Shown here: positions 63,600 through 64,000 of the stretch, in pieces
How the letters are laid out: the number at the start of each line of letters is the position of its first letter
Numbering within the stretch: the first letter of the stretch is position 1
DNA from: Tillus elongatus
Lineage: Eukaryota > Arthropoda > Insecta > Coleoptera > Cleridae
DNA: 64,000 nucleotides
Reading direction: 5' to 3'
NCBI GenBank assembly: GCA_964006375.1
Contig: OZ023267.1
Span: forward strand, 21,015,739 to 21,079,738
Position numbers and translations under genes: made by a program
The notes under the pieces: model-generated
The model's database searches: none
What the model saw: only the letters and a program-made list of their open reading frames with translations
What the model was told of the DNA's origin: nothing

Positions 63600-64000
63600 A
63601 TTCACAAATGTAAAGTATCAAGGAAATGTGCAAACGAAACGGCAAAAGATTGCAAATAACAAAATGTGCAAATATATATTTACTTAAATAATAAATATAA
63701 TAGCATTAATAAGGGGCTTTTTTTCCTAACACAACTTATACCTACTGGAATAACTTTCCAAAGCAATAATAGTTAATTGCCCCACGTTGGGCTCCATTGT
63801 TTTACCTGCCTTGCGCGAAAGAGAAGAAGGATGAAACAGAGACAAATAGAGACACAAAGAGGGCTGTGAGCTGGTAGTGAGGCGGTGTAATTACACCAGT
63901 TAGCTCATGTAGAGCAAGAGACTGGGCGTGGATACGAAAGGAAGCACACTCCAGCCTGAGGAGGCTCCACTGGCTTACCGCCTAAGCCAGTCTCTTATGT
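63600..64000. other. No recognised feature
   Basis: The stretch 63830-64000 is more GC-rich (AGCCTGAGGAGGCTCC) but has no identifiable gene; it continues beyond the window. Confidence 0.45.

Overview
The window looks like AT-rich, repeat-dense nuclear DNA of an arthropod, most likely an insect. The evidence is the mix of element types: Tc1/mariner-superfamily transposases, Jockey-type and R1-like non-LTR retrotransposons, Penelope-like elements (PLEs) with GIY-YIG domains, a pogo/Tigger-like gene with an intron and a PHD-type finger, a hAT remnant, a THAP-domain remnant and a tRNA-derived SINE. The species cannot be named from this. I see no intact host gene, rRNA or functional tRNA gene, and nearly every coding region is a broken transposon gene.

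Layout. 0-3 kb: nested non-autonomous elements, a 275-bp tandem array and a TA-tract element. 3-6.5 kb: mostly unrecognised DNA with a degenerate minisatellite and a possible promoter. 6.5-9 kb: pogo-like element on the minus strand. 9.3-12.1 kb: repeats, including a 519-bp direct duplication. 13.3-16.0 kb: mariner-like element broken by a LINE fragment and a TA tract. 16.3-17.4 kb: second transposase relic. 18.6 kb: complete SINE with target-site duplication. 20.3-22.5 kb: TA-tract element, transposase and LINE relics. 22.8-25.3 kb: inverted pair of PLE copies with hammerhead-like ribozyme motifs. 26.6-27.6 kb: another PLE reverse transcriptase. 28-34.5 kb: TA-tract elements (one complete at 32.85-33.55 kb), a THAP relic and a fold-back PLE terminus. 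34.6-37.4 kb: transposase N-terminus and a third PLE as an inverted pair. 38.6-41 kb, 42.8-44.8 kb, 49.3-51.3 kb and 60-62 kb: mariner-like elements, the last three being copies of one family. 46-48.7 kb: SINE, transposase relic and TA-tract element. 51.7-55.3 kb: two LINE relics. 56.5-59 kb: a second copy of the compound repeat found at 0.75-3 kb, here carrying a large palindrome. 59.6 kb: hAT remnant. 63.2 kb: possible gag fragment.

Three themes stand out. (1) A sequence of about 33 nt starting GGACGCAGCAAGTGCGTT occurs about 25 times in both orientations. It bounds ~310-bp inverted-repeat units and also starts ~0.7-kb elements that have a (TA)n core and a 3' hairpin, an architecture like Helentron-associated HINE/mini-me elements. 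(2) Eighteen (TA)n tracts of about 60-190 bp are present. Most lie at one fixed site inside that family, and two split transposase reading frames. (3) Hammerhead-ribozyme-like motifs lie at the ends of the PLEs. The elements do not form a pathway. The window records repeated nesting of mobile DNA, and all coordinates and readings come from inspection by eye.
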